A stretch of 64,000 bases of DNA from Sphingomonas sanguinis NBRC 13937 (GTDB lineage: Bacteria; Pseudomonadota; Alphaproteobacteria; Sphingomonadales; Sphingomonadaceae). The DNA is taken from NCBI RefSeq assembly GCF_001591005.1, contig NZ_BCTY01000003.1, forward strand, positions 1 through 64,000, read 5' to 3'. The stretch's first letter is position 1, and every line of letters begins with the position of its first letter. A model generated the notes under the pieces. It saw nothing but the letters and a program-made list of their open reading frames with translations. It was not told where the DNA came from and made no database searches. This document shows, in pieces, positions 48,094-56,991 of the stretch. A program made the position numbers and the translations under genes.

Positions 48094-48675
48094 ATGCGGA
48101 TCGCCATCATCGATACCAGCAGCACGCGCGCGGCGATCATCTCCGACGGCCTGCGCGATGCCGGGCTGACCGATCTGGTGGTGATCGACCCCAGTGGCCC
48201 GCTTGCCGCCCAGGTCGAGCGAGCCGCGCCCGAGGTCGTACTGATCAATCTGGAAAATCCCAGCCGCGACGTGCTGGAGGATTTCTTCGCCATGTCGCGC
48301 GCACTCGATCGGCCGATCGCGATGTTCGTCGACCAGTCTGAACCCGAATCGACGATGGCGGCGGTCGATGCGGGCGTCTCGGCCTATGTCGTCGATGGCC
48401 TCGCGAAGCAGCGGATCAAGCCGATCCTGGATCTGGCCGTCCGGCGCTTTCAGGCTTTTTCCCGGCTTCAGACGGAACTGGCCGAGGCGAAGACGGCGCT
48501 CGCCGACCGGCAGGTGATCGACCGGGCCAAGGCGATCCTGATGCGCCGCCGCGGGGTGGACGAGCCCAACGCCTATGCCTTGCTGCGCAGCCACGCCATG
48601 ACCACCAATCGTCGTATCGCCGAAGTGGCCGAAGCGATCGTGACCAGCGAGCAGTTGATGGGAGACCTGCCATGA
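48094..48675 (+). CDS. nasT: ANTAR-domain antiterminator NasT
   Basis: A 193-residue nitrate-responsive RNA-binding regulator. A receiver-like domain (residues 1-120) is followed by a short coiled coil and a C-terminal ANTAR domain (ADRQVIDRAKAILMRRRGVDEPNAYALLRSHAM, then RRIAEVAEAI). The receiver's expected phosphoacceptor position reads Asn (N52 in VVLINLENPSRD), so it is probably not controlled by phosphorylation. NasT is held inactive by NasS and, when free, binds two-hexaloop RNA to prevent termination. Its stop overlaps the nasS start (ATGA), and a matching leader lies at 50006-50126. Confidence 0.93.
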   Translation: MRIAIIDTSSTRAAIISDGLRDAGLTDLVVIDPSGPLAAQVERAAPEVVLINLENPSRDVLEDFFAMSRALDRPIAMFVDQSEPESTMAAVDAGVSAYVVDGLAKQRIKPILDLAVRRFQAFSRLQTELAEAKTALADRQVIDRAKAILMRRRGVDEPNAYALLRSHAMTTNRRIAEVAEAIVTSEQLMGDLP

Positions 48676-49883
48676 GCCTTGAGCGCTTCCGCATCGGTTT
48701 CCTGCCGCTGGTCGACGCCGCGCTGCCGATCCTGGCGCATGAGTTGGGCTTTGCCGAGACCGAAGGTGTCGTCATCGAACTGGTGCGCGACGTCACCTGG
48801 GCGGCGGTGCGCGATCGGCTGCTTTATGGACATACCGATGCCGCGCATCTGGTCGCACCACTCGCCATCGCCACCGCGCTGGGCCGGGATCGTCCGGCGG
48901 TGCCGATGGCGGTGCCCTTCGTCCTGGGGCTGAACGGCAATGCGATCACCGTCTCGACCGCGCTGGGCGAGGCGCTGGCGCTCGACGAGACGCTGGGTGA
49001 CCCGGTGGCGATCGGGGAAAGCCTGCGCCGCGTGGCGGGGGAACGGCGTGCGGCCGGTCGCCGCTTGCGCTTCGGCGTCGTGCATCGCCATTCGAGCCAT
49101 AATTACATGCTCCGCTACTGGCTGGCGGGAGTCGGCATCCGTCCCGACAGCGATATCGAGATCGTCGTGACCAGCCCCCCCTTCGCCGCCGACGCCCTGG
49201 CCGCCGGAGAGGTGGACGGCATCTGCGTCGGCGAGCCGTGGAATTCGATCGCAGTCGATCGTGGCGTGGGCCGCATCGCCCTGGCCACCGCGCAAATCTG
49301 GCGACGCGGGGTGGAGAAGGTACTGGCGATGCGTGCCGACCGGGCGGAGGAGCGGCGCGATGGCGTTCTGCGGCTGATCCGTGCGCTGCACACGGCGGCG
49401 GCGCATTTCATCGATCCCGAGACGGTCGAGCAAAGCGCCGCAATCCTGTCGCGCGCGCATTATCTCGATGCACCGGTCGATGCGATCCTGCGCGCGATCA
49501 CCGATCGCATTCGGGTCGTGCCCGGCGGCGAGCCGGTCCATTATCCCGACTTCATGTTCCAGTATCGCGAGGCGGCGAACTTTCCGTGGCGCAGCCAGGC
49601 CGGCTGGCTTTATGCGCAGATGGTGCGTTGGGAAGGCCTGTCCTTCTCGCCTGAGGACGCCGCGACCGCGCAGGGCGTGTTTCGCCCCGACCTGTACCGT
49701 GCTGCGCTCGCGGGTTCGGGCGCCCCCCTGCCCGGCGCCAGCTCCAAGCTGGAGGGCGCATTGGTCGAGCCGATCGGGGCGGGATCGACGCAAGGGCGAT
49801 TAGTGCTGGGCAGCGACCGGTTCTTCGACGGGCGGGCCTTCGATCCCGACGATATTCCCGGATATCTGGCGAGACTGCCTTAA
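48672..49883 (+). CDS. nasS: Nitrate/nitrite sensor NasS (NrtA/CmpA-like)
   Basis: A 403-residue protein related to the periplasmic nitrate-binding proteins NrtA and CmpA, but without any signal peptide (MSLERFRIGFLPLVDAALPI), so it is cytoplasmic. Family motifs include YGHTDAAHLVAPLAIA, FGVVHRHSSHNYMLRYWL and VDGICVGEPWNSIAV. In the known system it binds NasT when nitrate is absent and frees it when nitrate binds. The four-base overlap with nasT fits expression of both in balance. Confidence 0.93.
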   Translation: MSLERFRIGFLPLVDAALPILAHELGFAETEGVVIELVRDVTWAAVRDRLLYGHTDAAHLVAPLAIATALGRDRPAVPMAVPFVLGLNGNAITVSTALGEALALDETLGDPVAIGESLRRVAGERRAAGRRLRFGVVHRHSSHNYMLRYWLAGVGIRPDSDIEIVVTSPPFAADALAAGEVDGICVGEPWNSIAVDRGVGRIALATAQIWRRGVEKVLAMRADRAEERRDGVLRLIRALHTAAAHFIDPETVEQSAAILSRAHYLDAPVDAILRAITDRIRVVPGGEPVHYPDFMFQYREAANFPWRSQAGWLYAQMVRWEGLSFSPEDAATAQGVFRPDLYRAALAGSGAPLPGASSKLEGALVEPIGAGSTQGRLVLGSDRFFDGRAFDPDDIPGYLARLP

Positions 49884-50005
49884 AATTCCTTCCCGTGGCG
49901 GAGGGATGATTTTGCTGCATTTGCGAAAGCCTCTTGCGTGCGGCCAGCGAATCAGGCAACTTTCGATTCGTCCGGCAATGGCGTCGGGCACGAGATAGCA
50001 GCGAA

Positions 50006-50082
50006 TGCCGCTCCAACGACGGGGTGGCACGCTGGCGGAGGCGGGCCCGGCCCGTTCCCCGCTTGGAGGCAATGAAGCCGCC
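50006..50082 (+). promoter_or_regulatory. ANTAR-target leader RNA with two A1/G4 hexaloops
   Basis: First hairpin: TGCCGCTCC (50006-50014), loop AACGAC, GGGGTGGCA (50021-50029), nine pairs including two G-U. Second hairpin: GGAGGC (50065-50070), loop AATGAA, GCCGCC (50077-50082), with one internal mismatch. Both six-base loops have A at position 1 and G at position 4, the known recognition pattern of ANTAR proteins. The 3' arm of the second hairpin lies within the 5' arm of the terminator, so the two are mutually exclusive. NasT is the expected ligand. Confidence 0.82.
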
Positions 50083-50126
50083 AGGATGCGACCCGTAAAG
50101 GGCCACGCGTCCTGGCGGCTTTTTTC
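50075..50126 (+). terminator. Conditional terminator in the nitrate operon leader
   Basis: AAGCCGCCAGGATGCG (50075-50090) pairs fully, with one wobble, with CGCGTCCTGGCGGCTT (50106-50121), followed by a run of T. It stands 34 bases before the transporter start and would stop transcription of the nitrate genes unless the upstream hexaloop hairpin forms. Confidence 0.9.
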
Positions 50127-50159
50127 GTTTTGGGCTCGGGAGCCCATGGAGGCGGCACG

Positions 50160-51407
50160 ATGGCAACGGCGTTCTGGGACGACACCAAAAGCGAGACGGC
50201 GGCAGAGGACAGCGGTTTCTGGTCGAGCGGCCACACGCCGACACTGATCGCGGCATTCCTGTATTTCGACCTGGCCTTCATGGTCTGGGTCCTGCTGGGC
50301 CCCCTCGCCCCGCAGATCGCGACCAGCCTGGCACTGACGCCCGCGCAAAAGGGCGTGATGGTCGCGGTGCCGACATTGGCAGGCGCGATCCTGCGCGTGG
50401 TCAATGGGTTGCTGGTCGATCGGATAGGTCCGAAGCGCGCGGGCGCGATCAGCCAGATTATCGTGATCGCGGGCCTTTTCTCGGCCTGGGTACTGGGCGT
50501 GAGCAGCTTCGGCGGCACGCTGGCGCTGGGTGTCATCCTGGGCTTCGCAGGCGCCAGCTTCGCTATCGCGCTACCGCTGGCCAGCCGCTGGTATCCGCCC
50601 GAGCATCAGGGCAAGGCCATGGGTCTCGCTGGCATGGGCAATTCGGGTACGGTGCTGGCAGCACTTTTCGCGCCGGCGCTCGCCAAGCTGTTCGGCTGGA
50701 ACGCCGTCCTCGGCCTGGCCTGCCTGCCGCTGACCCTCGTCTTCTTCGCCTATATGGTGATGGCCAAGGACGCACCCGGCGCGCCGAGCCCACGCCGTCT
50801 GGTCGAGTATCTCGCGCCGCTGAAACAGGCCGATGCCTGGTGGTTGATGGGCTTCTATGCCGTCACCTTCGGTGGGTTCGTGGGTCTGGCCGCCAGCCTG
50901 CCCATCTATTTCACCGACCGGTTCGGACTGACCCCGGTGCGGGCCGGTTACGCCACTGCGGCGTGCGTCTTTGCCGGGTCGCTGGTGCGACCGATGGGCG
51001 GGGCGCTGGCCGATGCGGTCGGCGGGGTAAAGGCATTGATGGCCGTGTTCGCCGCCGCCGCGGTCACGCTGACGGGCGTGGCGATGGTCGACGGGTTCGC
51101 TGCCTCGCTGGCGCTGTTCGTCCTCTCCATGCTGGCACTGGGTGTCGGCAACGGCTCGGTGTTCCAGCTGGTGCCGCAGCGCTTCGCGGCCGAGATCGGC
51201 GTGATGACCGGGCTGGTCGGCATGGCGGGCGGGATCGGCGGCTTCTACCTCGCCTCGTCGCTCGGTTTAGCCAAGCAGTGGACGGGCAGCTTTTCGGGCG
51301 GGTTCCTGATCTTCGCCGCACTCGCCCTGGTCGCATTGGTCGGCCTGATGCTGGTCAAGACCCGCTGGCGTCGCAGCTGGGGCGCGGCCGAGGGCGTGCG
51401 GATCTGA
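50160..51407 (+). CDS. Nitrate/nitrite transporter, NarK/NasA-type MFS
   Basis: A 415-residue inner-membrane transporter bringing nitrate into the cell. The ATG follows GGAGG by seven bases; a longer frame to 50130 overlaps the leader. About twelve membrane spans are visible. The nitrate-porter signature is GLAGMGNSGTVLAALFAPAL in helix 5, with a second Gly-rich segment (ALGVGNGSVFQLVPQRF) in the second half, and the arginine in GAILRVVNGLLVDRIGPK, which binds nitrate in NarK. It is the first structural gene after the attenuator. Confidence 0.93.
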   Translation: MATAFWDDTKSETAAEDSGFWSSGHTPTLIAAFLYFDLAFMVWVLLGPLAPQIATSLALTPAQKGVMVAVPTLAGAILRVVNGLLVDRIGPKRAGAISQIIVIAGLFSAWVLGVSSFGGTLALGVILGFAGASFAIALPLASRWYPPEHQGKAMGLAGMGNSGTVLAALFAPALAKLFGWNAVLGLACLPLTLVFFAYMVMAKDAPGAPSPRRLVEYLAPLKQADAWWLMGFYAVTFGGFVGLAASLPIYFTDRFGLTPVRAGYATAACVFAGSLVRPMGGALADAVGGVKALMAVFAAAAVTLTGVAMVDGFAASLALFVLSMLALGVGNGSVFQLVPQRFAAEIGVMTGLVGMAGGIGGFYLASSLGLAKQWTGSFSGGFLIFAALALVALVGLMLVKTRWRRSWGAAEGVRI

Positions 51408-51435
51408 TGCTTTTCCTCTTCGACGGATCGAACCG

Positions 51436-53916
51436 ATGAAACATGAAGTCCTGAGCGCCGCCAAGGTCGATACCCGGGAACACCTGATCGTCGTCGGCAA
51501 CGGCATGGCCGGTTGCCGCGCGGTCGAAGAACTGCTGGCCCGCGATCCCGCCCGCTACCGCATCACCATCTTCGGTGCCGAACCGCTGGTGAATTACAAC
51601 CGGATCATGCTGTCGCCGGTGCTGGCGGGCGAGAAGACGTTCGACGAGATCGTCATCAACGGCCTCGACTGGTACGCGGATAACGGCATCACCCTGGTCA
51701 GCGGCGATCCCGTCACCGCGATCGACCGCGAGGCGCGGACGGTCACCGCCCAGAGCGGCATGGTGCTGGACTATGACCGGCTTCTGATCGCGACCGGCTC
51801 CGACCCGTTCATCATTCCGGTTCCGGGCCACGATCTGCCCGGCGTCATCAGCTTTCGCGACATGAAGGATGTCGAGCACATGCTCGCCGCCGCCGAGCGA
51901 GGCGGTAGCGCGGTGGTGATCGGCGGCGGCCTGCTGGGGCTGGAGGCGGCCCACGGCCTATCGCTGCGCGGCATGACGGTAACGGTCCTCCACCTGATGC
52001 CGACGCTGATGGAGCGGCAGCTCGACGAGGCGGCGGGCTGGTTGCTCAAGCAGGCGCTGGAGGCGCGCGGTCAGACGGTCCTGTGCGGCGCCGATACCGC
52101 CGAGATCGTCGGCGACGGCAAGGTCGAGGCGATCCGCCTGAAGGACGGGCGCGAAATTCCCGCCGATCTGGTGGTGATGGCGGTCGGCATCCGCCCCTCG
52201 GTCGCGCTGGCCCGCGCCGCCGGGCTGGAGGTCGGGCGCGGGATCAAGGTGGACGACCATATGGTCACCTCCGACCCGCGCATCCTGGCGGTTGGCGAGT
52301 GCGTCGAGCATGACGGACAGGTATACGGCCTGGTCGCGCCGCTCTGGGACATGTGCCGCAGTCTTGCCGATGCGCTGACCGGCAGCCCCAGCGGCTATCG
52401 CCCCACCGCCACCGCGACCAAGCTGAAGGTCGCCGGGCTCGACGTCTTCTCGGCGGGCGATTTCGGCGGCGGCGACGGCGCGGAGGACATCGTGCTGCGC
52501 GACGCCTCTCGCGGCATTTACAAGCGCGTTGTGGTCAGGGACGACCGGATCGTCGGCGCGGTGCTGTACGGCGACACCGCCGACGGCAACTGGTATTTCG
52601 ACCTGCTCAAAAAGGGCGAGAGCGTCGGCGACATTCGCGACGCGCTGATCTTCGGCCAGGCCTTCGCCTCGGGAGGAGGGCAAGCGGACCCTAAGGCGGC
52701 CGTTGCGGCGCTCTCCGACACGGCGGAGATTTGCGGCTGCAACGGCGTCAACAAGGGCCAGGTCGTATCGTGCATCGCCAAGGGCGCGCACAGCCTGGAT
52801 GCGGTCCGCGCCACATGCAAGGCATCGGCGAGCTGCGGTTCCTGCACCGGGCTGGTCGAGACGCTGCTCGCGCTCACCCTGGGCGACGAGGTCGAGGCCG
52901 GACCGAAGACGATGTGCAAATGCACCAGCTTCGGTCATGACGATGTCCGCCGCGAGATCGTCGCGCAGGACATGAAGTCGATCCCCGAGGTCATGCAGAA
53001 GCTGCACTGGTCGACCCCCGACGGATGCTCGTCCTGCCGCCCCGCGCTCAACTATTATCTGCTCTGCGCGTTGCCCGGCGACTATGTCGACGACCAGCAG
53101 AGCCGCTTCGTCAACGAACGCATGCACGCCAACATCCAGAAGGACGGCACCTATTCGGTCGTGCCGCGCATGTGGGGCGGCATCACCAGCCCGAAGGAGC
53201 TGCGCGCGATCGCCGATGTGGTCGAGAAGTTCAACGCGCCGATGGTCAAGGTGACCGGCGGCCAGCGGCTCGACATCTTCGGCATCAAGAAGGAGGACCT
53301 GCCCGCCGTTTGGGCCGACCTAAATGCCGCCGGGATGGTGTCGGGCCATGCTTATGGCAAGTCACTCCGCACGGTGAAGACGTGCGTGGGTTCGGAATGG
53401 TGTCGCTTCGGTACGCAGGATTCGACCGGGCTGGGCGTCAAGCTGGAGCGGGCGACCTGGGGCTCGTGGATGCCGCACAAGTTCAAGATCGCCGTCAGCG
53501 GCTGCCCGCGCAACTGTGCGGAAGCGACGATCAAGGACTTCGGCGTGGTCTGCGTCGACAGTGGTTACGAGCTTCACGTCGGCGGCAATGGCGGGATCAA
53601 GGTCCGCGCCACCGACCTGTTGTGTAAGGTCGCGACCGAGGCCGAGGCGATGGAGATGTGCGCCGCCTTCGTCCAGCTCTATCGCGAGGAGGCGCGCTAT
53701 CTGGAGCGGACCGCGCCGTGGATCGAGCGGGTCGGGCTGGCATACATCCAGTCGCGCCTGCTGCCCGATGCCGATGAGCGGGCCGAGTTGGCGCAGCGCT
53801 TCTTCTTCTCACAGCAATTCTCGCAAGAAGACCCCTGGGCCGAACGCGTCGCCGGGGCCGAACGCGAAATCCATGCGCCGATGGCGCGCTTCCAGCCGGC
53901 GGGGGAAATGGCATGA
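51436..53916 (+). CDS. nirB: NAD(P)H-dependent nitrite reductase, large subunit NirB
   Basis: An 826-residue cytoplasmic enzyme reducing nitrite to ammonium with six electrons. In order: an FAD/NAD(P)H domain (HLIVVGNGMAGCRAVEELL, then VVIGGGLLGLEAAHGLSLRG), a BFD-like [2Fe-2S] segment (EICGCNGVNKGQV...CKASASCGSCTGL), and the siroheme/[4Fe-4S] domain with ligands C650, C656, C690 and C694 (TCVGSEWCRFG and SGCPRNCAEA). Length is normal. It overlaps nirD by four bases (ATGA). Siroheme would come from the pathway of the methyltransferase at the end of this operon. Confidence 0.97.
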   Translation: MKHEVLSAAKVDTREHLIVVGNGMAGCRAVEELLARDPARYRITIFGAEPLVNYNRIMLSPVLAGEKTFDEIVINGLDWYADNGITLVSGDPVTAIDREARTVTAQSGMVLDYDRLLIATGSDPFIIPVPGHDLPGVISFRDMKDVEHMLAAAERGGSAVVIGGGLLGLEAAHGLSLRGMTVTVLHLMPTLMERQLDEAAGWLLKQALEARGQTVLCGADTAEIVGDGKVEAIRLKDGREIPADLVVMAVGIRPSVALARAAGLEVGRGIKVDDHMVTSDPRILAVGECVEHDGQVYGLVAPLWDMCRSLADALTGSPSGYRPTATATKLKVAGLDVFSAGDFGGGDGAEDIVLRDASRGIYKRVVVRDDRIVGAVLYGDTADGNWYFDLLKKGESVGDIRDALIFGQAFASGGGQADPKAAVAALSDTAEICGCNGVNKGQVVSCIAKGAHSLDAVRATCKASASCGSCTGLVETLLALTLGDEVEAGPKTMCKCTSFGHDDVRREIVAQDMKSIPEVMQKLHWSTPDGCSSCRPALNYYLLCALPGDYVDDQQSRFVNERMHANIQKDGTYSVVPRMWGGITSPKELRAIADVVEKFNAPMVKVTGGQRLDIFGIKKEDLPAVWADLNAAGMVSGHAYGKSLRTVKTCVGSEWCRFGTQDSTGLGVKLERATWGSWMPHKFKIAVSGCPRNCAEATIKDFGVVCVDSGYELHVGGNGGIKVRATDLLCKVATEAEAMEMCAAFVQLYREEARYLERTAPWIERVGLAYIQSRLLPDADERAELAQRFFFSQQFSQEDPWAERVAGAEREIHAPMARFQPAGEMA

Positions 53917-54251
53917 TTGGCGAGTGGCTCGATATCGGCTGGGTCGAGGAAATCCCCTTGCGCGGCAGCCGCACCGTGCAGGTCGAGGGCGGTAACGACA
54001 TCGCCGTCTTCCGTACCGGCGAGAATAGCGTCTTCGCGCTGCTCGACCGTTGCCCGCACAAACATGGGCGGTTGAGCCAGGGAATCGTCCATGGCGGTGC
54101 GGTGGCGTGCCCGCTGCACAACTGGCGAATATCGCTCAGCACCGGTGAGGCGCTGGGCGAGGACAAGGGATGTACACCAACCGTGCCGGTGAAGATCAGT
54201 GGCGGGCGGGTCCTGATCTGTCGCGCCAGCACCCTGAAGGCGGCAGCGTGA
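53913..54251 (+). CDS. nirD: Nitrite reductase small subunit NirD (Rieske type)
   Basis: A 112-residue Rieske-fold subunit. The cluster ligands are present: C47 and H49 (CPHKHGRL), and C66 and H69 (CPLHNWRI). Some NirD proteins lack them, so this one can hold a [2Fe-2S] cluster. Translation is coupled to nirB through an ATGA overlap. A palindromic element separates it from the nitrate reductase gene. Confidence 0.95.
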   Translation: MIGEWLDIGWVEEIPLRGSRTVQVEGGNDIAVFRTGENSVFALLDRCPHKHGRLSQGIVHGGAVACPLHNWRISLSTGEALGEDKGCTPTVPVKISGGRVLICRASTLKAAA

Positions 54252-54263
54252 TGCGGTTACATG

Positions 54264-54389
54264 TCCTCCCCTGCAAAGGGAGGTGGCAGGCCGAAGGCCT
54301 GACGGAGGGGTGTCGCGCTCTCGATACGGGGAGCCCCCTCCAACACGCCCTGATGGGCGCGGTCCCCCTCCCCTTACAGGGGAGGAATT
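54264..54389 (+). repeat. Bipartite palindromic element, copy C, inside the nitrate operon
   Basis: The ends TCCTCCCCTGCAAAGGG and CCCTTACAGGGGAGGAATT match the other copies; the inner arms are GGCAGGCCGAAGGCCTGACGG and CACGCCCTGATGGGCGCG. Its right-hand end, GGGGAGG, lies seven bases before the GTG of the nitrate reductase gene and serves as its ribosome-binding site. Confidence 0.85.
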
Positions 54390-54390
54390 G

Positions 54391-56991
54391 GTGACGGCCA
54401 TCAACACCACCTGCGCCTATTGCGGCGTCGGCTGCGGCATCCGTGCGACCGTCACTGGCGATCGCACCGTCCAGATCGAGGGCGATCCCGACCACCCCGC
54501 CAATCGCGGCAGGCTCTGTTCCAAGGGCACGCATCTCGGCGAGACGGTCGGGCTGGAGGGGCGCCTGCTCACGCCGCTGATCGGCAAGCGTCGCGCCACA
54601 TGGGACAAGGCGCTTGACCTGGTGGCGAAACGCTTCCGCGACACCATCGCGCAGCATGGTCCCGACAGTGTCGCTTTCTACGTCTCCGGCCAGTTGCTGA
54701 CCGAGGACTATTACGTTGCCAACAAGCTGATGAAGGGCTTCATCGGCTCGGCCAACATCGACACGAATTCGCGCCTCTGCATGTCGAGCGCCGTTGCGGG
54801 TCATAGTCGTGCGTTCGGCGAGGACATCGTGCCCGCCAGCTATGACGATATCGACGCCGCCGACCTGATCATCTTGGTCGGCAGCAACACCGCCTGGTGC
54901 CACCCGATCGTCTATCAGCGTATCCGCGCCAGATGCGATGCAGGCGCAAAGCTGGTCGTCATCGACCCCCGCCGCACCGAGACGGCCGAACAGGCCGACC
55001 TCCACCTGGCCATCCGCCCGGGCAGCGACGTGGCGCTGATGAACGGTGCACTCGCCTGGGCGCAGGCCGCGGGCATGGTGGATGAGGACTTCCTCGCCGC
55101 ATCGGTCGCGGTCCCTGACAGTTTCTGGACCGCGCTGGACGAGGGCAGCGATCTCTGGTCGGTCGCCAGGACCTGTGACGTGGCCCCCGCCGACCTTCGC
55201 CGCTTCTACGAACTCTTCGCCGCCACCCCGCGCACCGTCACGCTGTTCAGCCAGGGGATCAACCAGTCGACCGCGGGCACCGATCAGGTGAACGCGATCC
55301 TGAATCTCCATCTCGCGACCGGCCGGATCGGCAAGCCGGGCGCGGCGCCTTTCTCGATCACCGGACAGCCCAATGCGATGGGCGGGCGCGAAGTGGGTGG
55401 ACTTGCCTCGACGTTGGCCGCGCATATGGACTTCGCCCCTGACAATCGTGCCAGGGTGCAGCGTTTCTGGGCCTCCCCCACCATCGCGCCCAAGCCGGGG
55501 TTGAAGGCGGTCGACCTGTTCCGCGAGCTGGGCCAGGGCCGGATCAAGGCGCTGTGGATCATGGCGACCAACCCCGCCGTCTCGATGCCCGATGCGGGTG
55601 CGGTGCGCGAGGCACTGGCCGCCTGCCCCTTCGTCGTGGTCAGCGATGTGATGGCCGAGACCGACAGCTCGACCCACGCCCATGTCCGCTTGCCCGCCGC
55701 CGCATGGGGCGAGAAGGACGGAACCGTCACCAATTCCGACCGCACGATCAGCCGCCAGCGCGCGCTCTTGGCGCTGCCCGGCGAGGCCAGGCCCGACTGG
55801 TGGATCATCAAGGAGGTGGGCCGCCGCATGGGCTGGAAAACGGCCTTCGCCTATGATCGCCCGGCCGAAATCTGGCGCGAACATTGTCGCCTGTCGACCT
55901 ATGAGAATGAGGGCCAGCGTCTCTTCGCCCTTCCCGGGCGATCAAGCGGCGGCAATGCCGATTATGACGCGATGGCGCCCTTCCGCTGGGGCGGCACCCC
56001 CTTTGCCGATGGCCGTTTCCCGACGCCCGATGGCCGCGCCCACCTGATACCCGTAACGCAGAAGCCGATCCCCGAGCCTTTGCGCGATTGGCCGATGACG
56101 CTCAACACCGGGCGCTACCGCGATCACTGGCACAGCATGACCCGCACCGGCCTCGCCCCCAAGCTGGCACGCCACCGCGAGGAACCGCTGGTCGAGGTTC
56201 ATGCCGACGACGCGGCTCGGCTGCGCCTGACCGACGGCGGGCTGGCCCGCGTGACGACCCCGCAGGGGGAGAGTCTCTACCGCGTGGCGGTCAGCGCAGG
56301 CCAACGGCCGGACGAGCTGTTCGTGCCCATCCACTGGACGGACAAGACGGCGACCGGCGGACGAACCGGCCTGCTTCCCCGGCCGCTGACTGACCCCTAT
56401 TCGGGCCAGCCCGGCTTCAAGCGTACCCCCGCCAACATCGCCGCCGTCGCCACGCGCTGGCACGGTTTCGCCATCCTGTCGGGCGAGGCCATGGCCACCC
56501 CCGACTGCCTCTGGGCGACACGGGTGGCCATTCCCGGCGGCTGGCTATGGGAAGTGGCGGGCGACGGGGATCCCGGAACGCTCGACGCGCTTCTCCCCCG
56601 GGGACAGCGGATCGAGGCGACCGACCCCGCCCGCGGATCGCGCCGCATCGCGGTGATCGCCGAGGATCGCCTTGCCGCCGTGCTGTTCGTGACCGAGCGC
56701 GGCGAACTTCCGTCGCGCGACTGGCTGATCGCCCAGTTGAGCGCCGCCGAGGTCGCCCCCACCATCCTCGCCGGGCGAGCGCCTGGTGCCACGGTCGAAC
56801 GCGGCGCGATCGTCTGCGCCTGTTTGGACATCGGCGTGCGCACCATCGTCACCGCGATCCGCGACCAGCATCTGACGGACGTCGCCGCGATCGGCGCGGC
56901 GCTGGGCGCAGGCACCAATTGCGGATCGTGCCGCCCCGCCCTTGCCCGTCTGCTTGCCGAAACACAGGAGCCTGCCCATGCGCATGGATGA
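54391..56991 (+). CDS. nasA: Assimilatory nitrate reductase, molybdopterin catalytic subunit
   Basis: An 866-residue cytoplasmic enzyme reducing nitrate to nitrite (nasC in some naming schemes). The GTG start gives TAINTTCAYCGVGCG, the normal N-terminus; the upstream frame is only repeat sequence. The N-terminal [4Fe-4S] ligands are C8, C11, C15 and C43 (RLCSKG). Bis-MGD-binding motifs follow (SSAVAGHSRAFG, VGSNTAWCHPIVYQRI, ITGQPNAMGGREVGG, LNTGRYRDHWHSMTRTG). A C-terminal BFD-like [2Fe-2S] domain (IVCACLDIGVRTIV...TNCGSCRPAL) takes electrons from the reductase partner, which is not encoded here. Translation depends on a ribosome site donated by a repeat element. Confidence 0.96.
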   Translation: MTAINTTCAYCGVGCGIRATVTGDRTVQIEGDPDHPANRGRLCSKGTHLGETVGLEGRLLTPLIGKRRATWDKALDLVAKRFRDTIAQHGPDSVAFYVSGQLLTEDYYVANKLMKGFIGSANIDTNSRLCMSSAVAGHSRAFGEDIVPASYDDIDAADLIILVGSNTAWCHPIVYQRIRARCDAGAKLVVIDPRRTETAEQADLHLAIRPGSDVALMNGALAWAQAAGMVDEDFLAASVAVPDSFWTALDEGSDLWSVARTCDVAPADLRRFYELFAATPRTVTLFSQGINQSTAGTDQVNAILNLHLATGRIGKPGAAPFSITGQPNAMGGREVGGLASTLAAHMDFAPDNRARVQRFWASPTIAPKPGLKAVDLFRELGQGRIKALWIMATNPAVSMPDAGAVREALAACPFVVVSDVMAETDSSTHAHVRLPAAAWGEKDGTVTNSDRTISRQRALLALPGEARPDWWIIKEVGRRMGWKTAFAYDRPAEIWREHCRLSTYENEGQRLFALPGRSSGGNADYDAMAPFRWGGTPFADGRFPTPDGRAHLIPVTQKPIPEPLRDWPMTLNTGRYRDHWHSMTRTGLAPKLARHREEPLVEVHADDAARLRLTDGGLARVTTPQGESLYRVAVSAGQRPDELFVPIHWTDKTATGGRTGLLPRPLTDPYSGQPGFKRTPANIAAVATRWHGFAILSGEAMATPDCLWATRVAIPGGWLWEVAGDGDPGTLDALLPRGQRIEATDPARGSRRIAVIAEDRLAAVLFVTERGELPSRDWLIAQLSAAEVAPTILAGRAPGATVERGAIVCACLDIGVRTIVTAIRDQHLTDVAAIGAALGAGTNCGSCRPALARLLAETQEPAHAHG

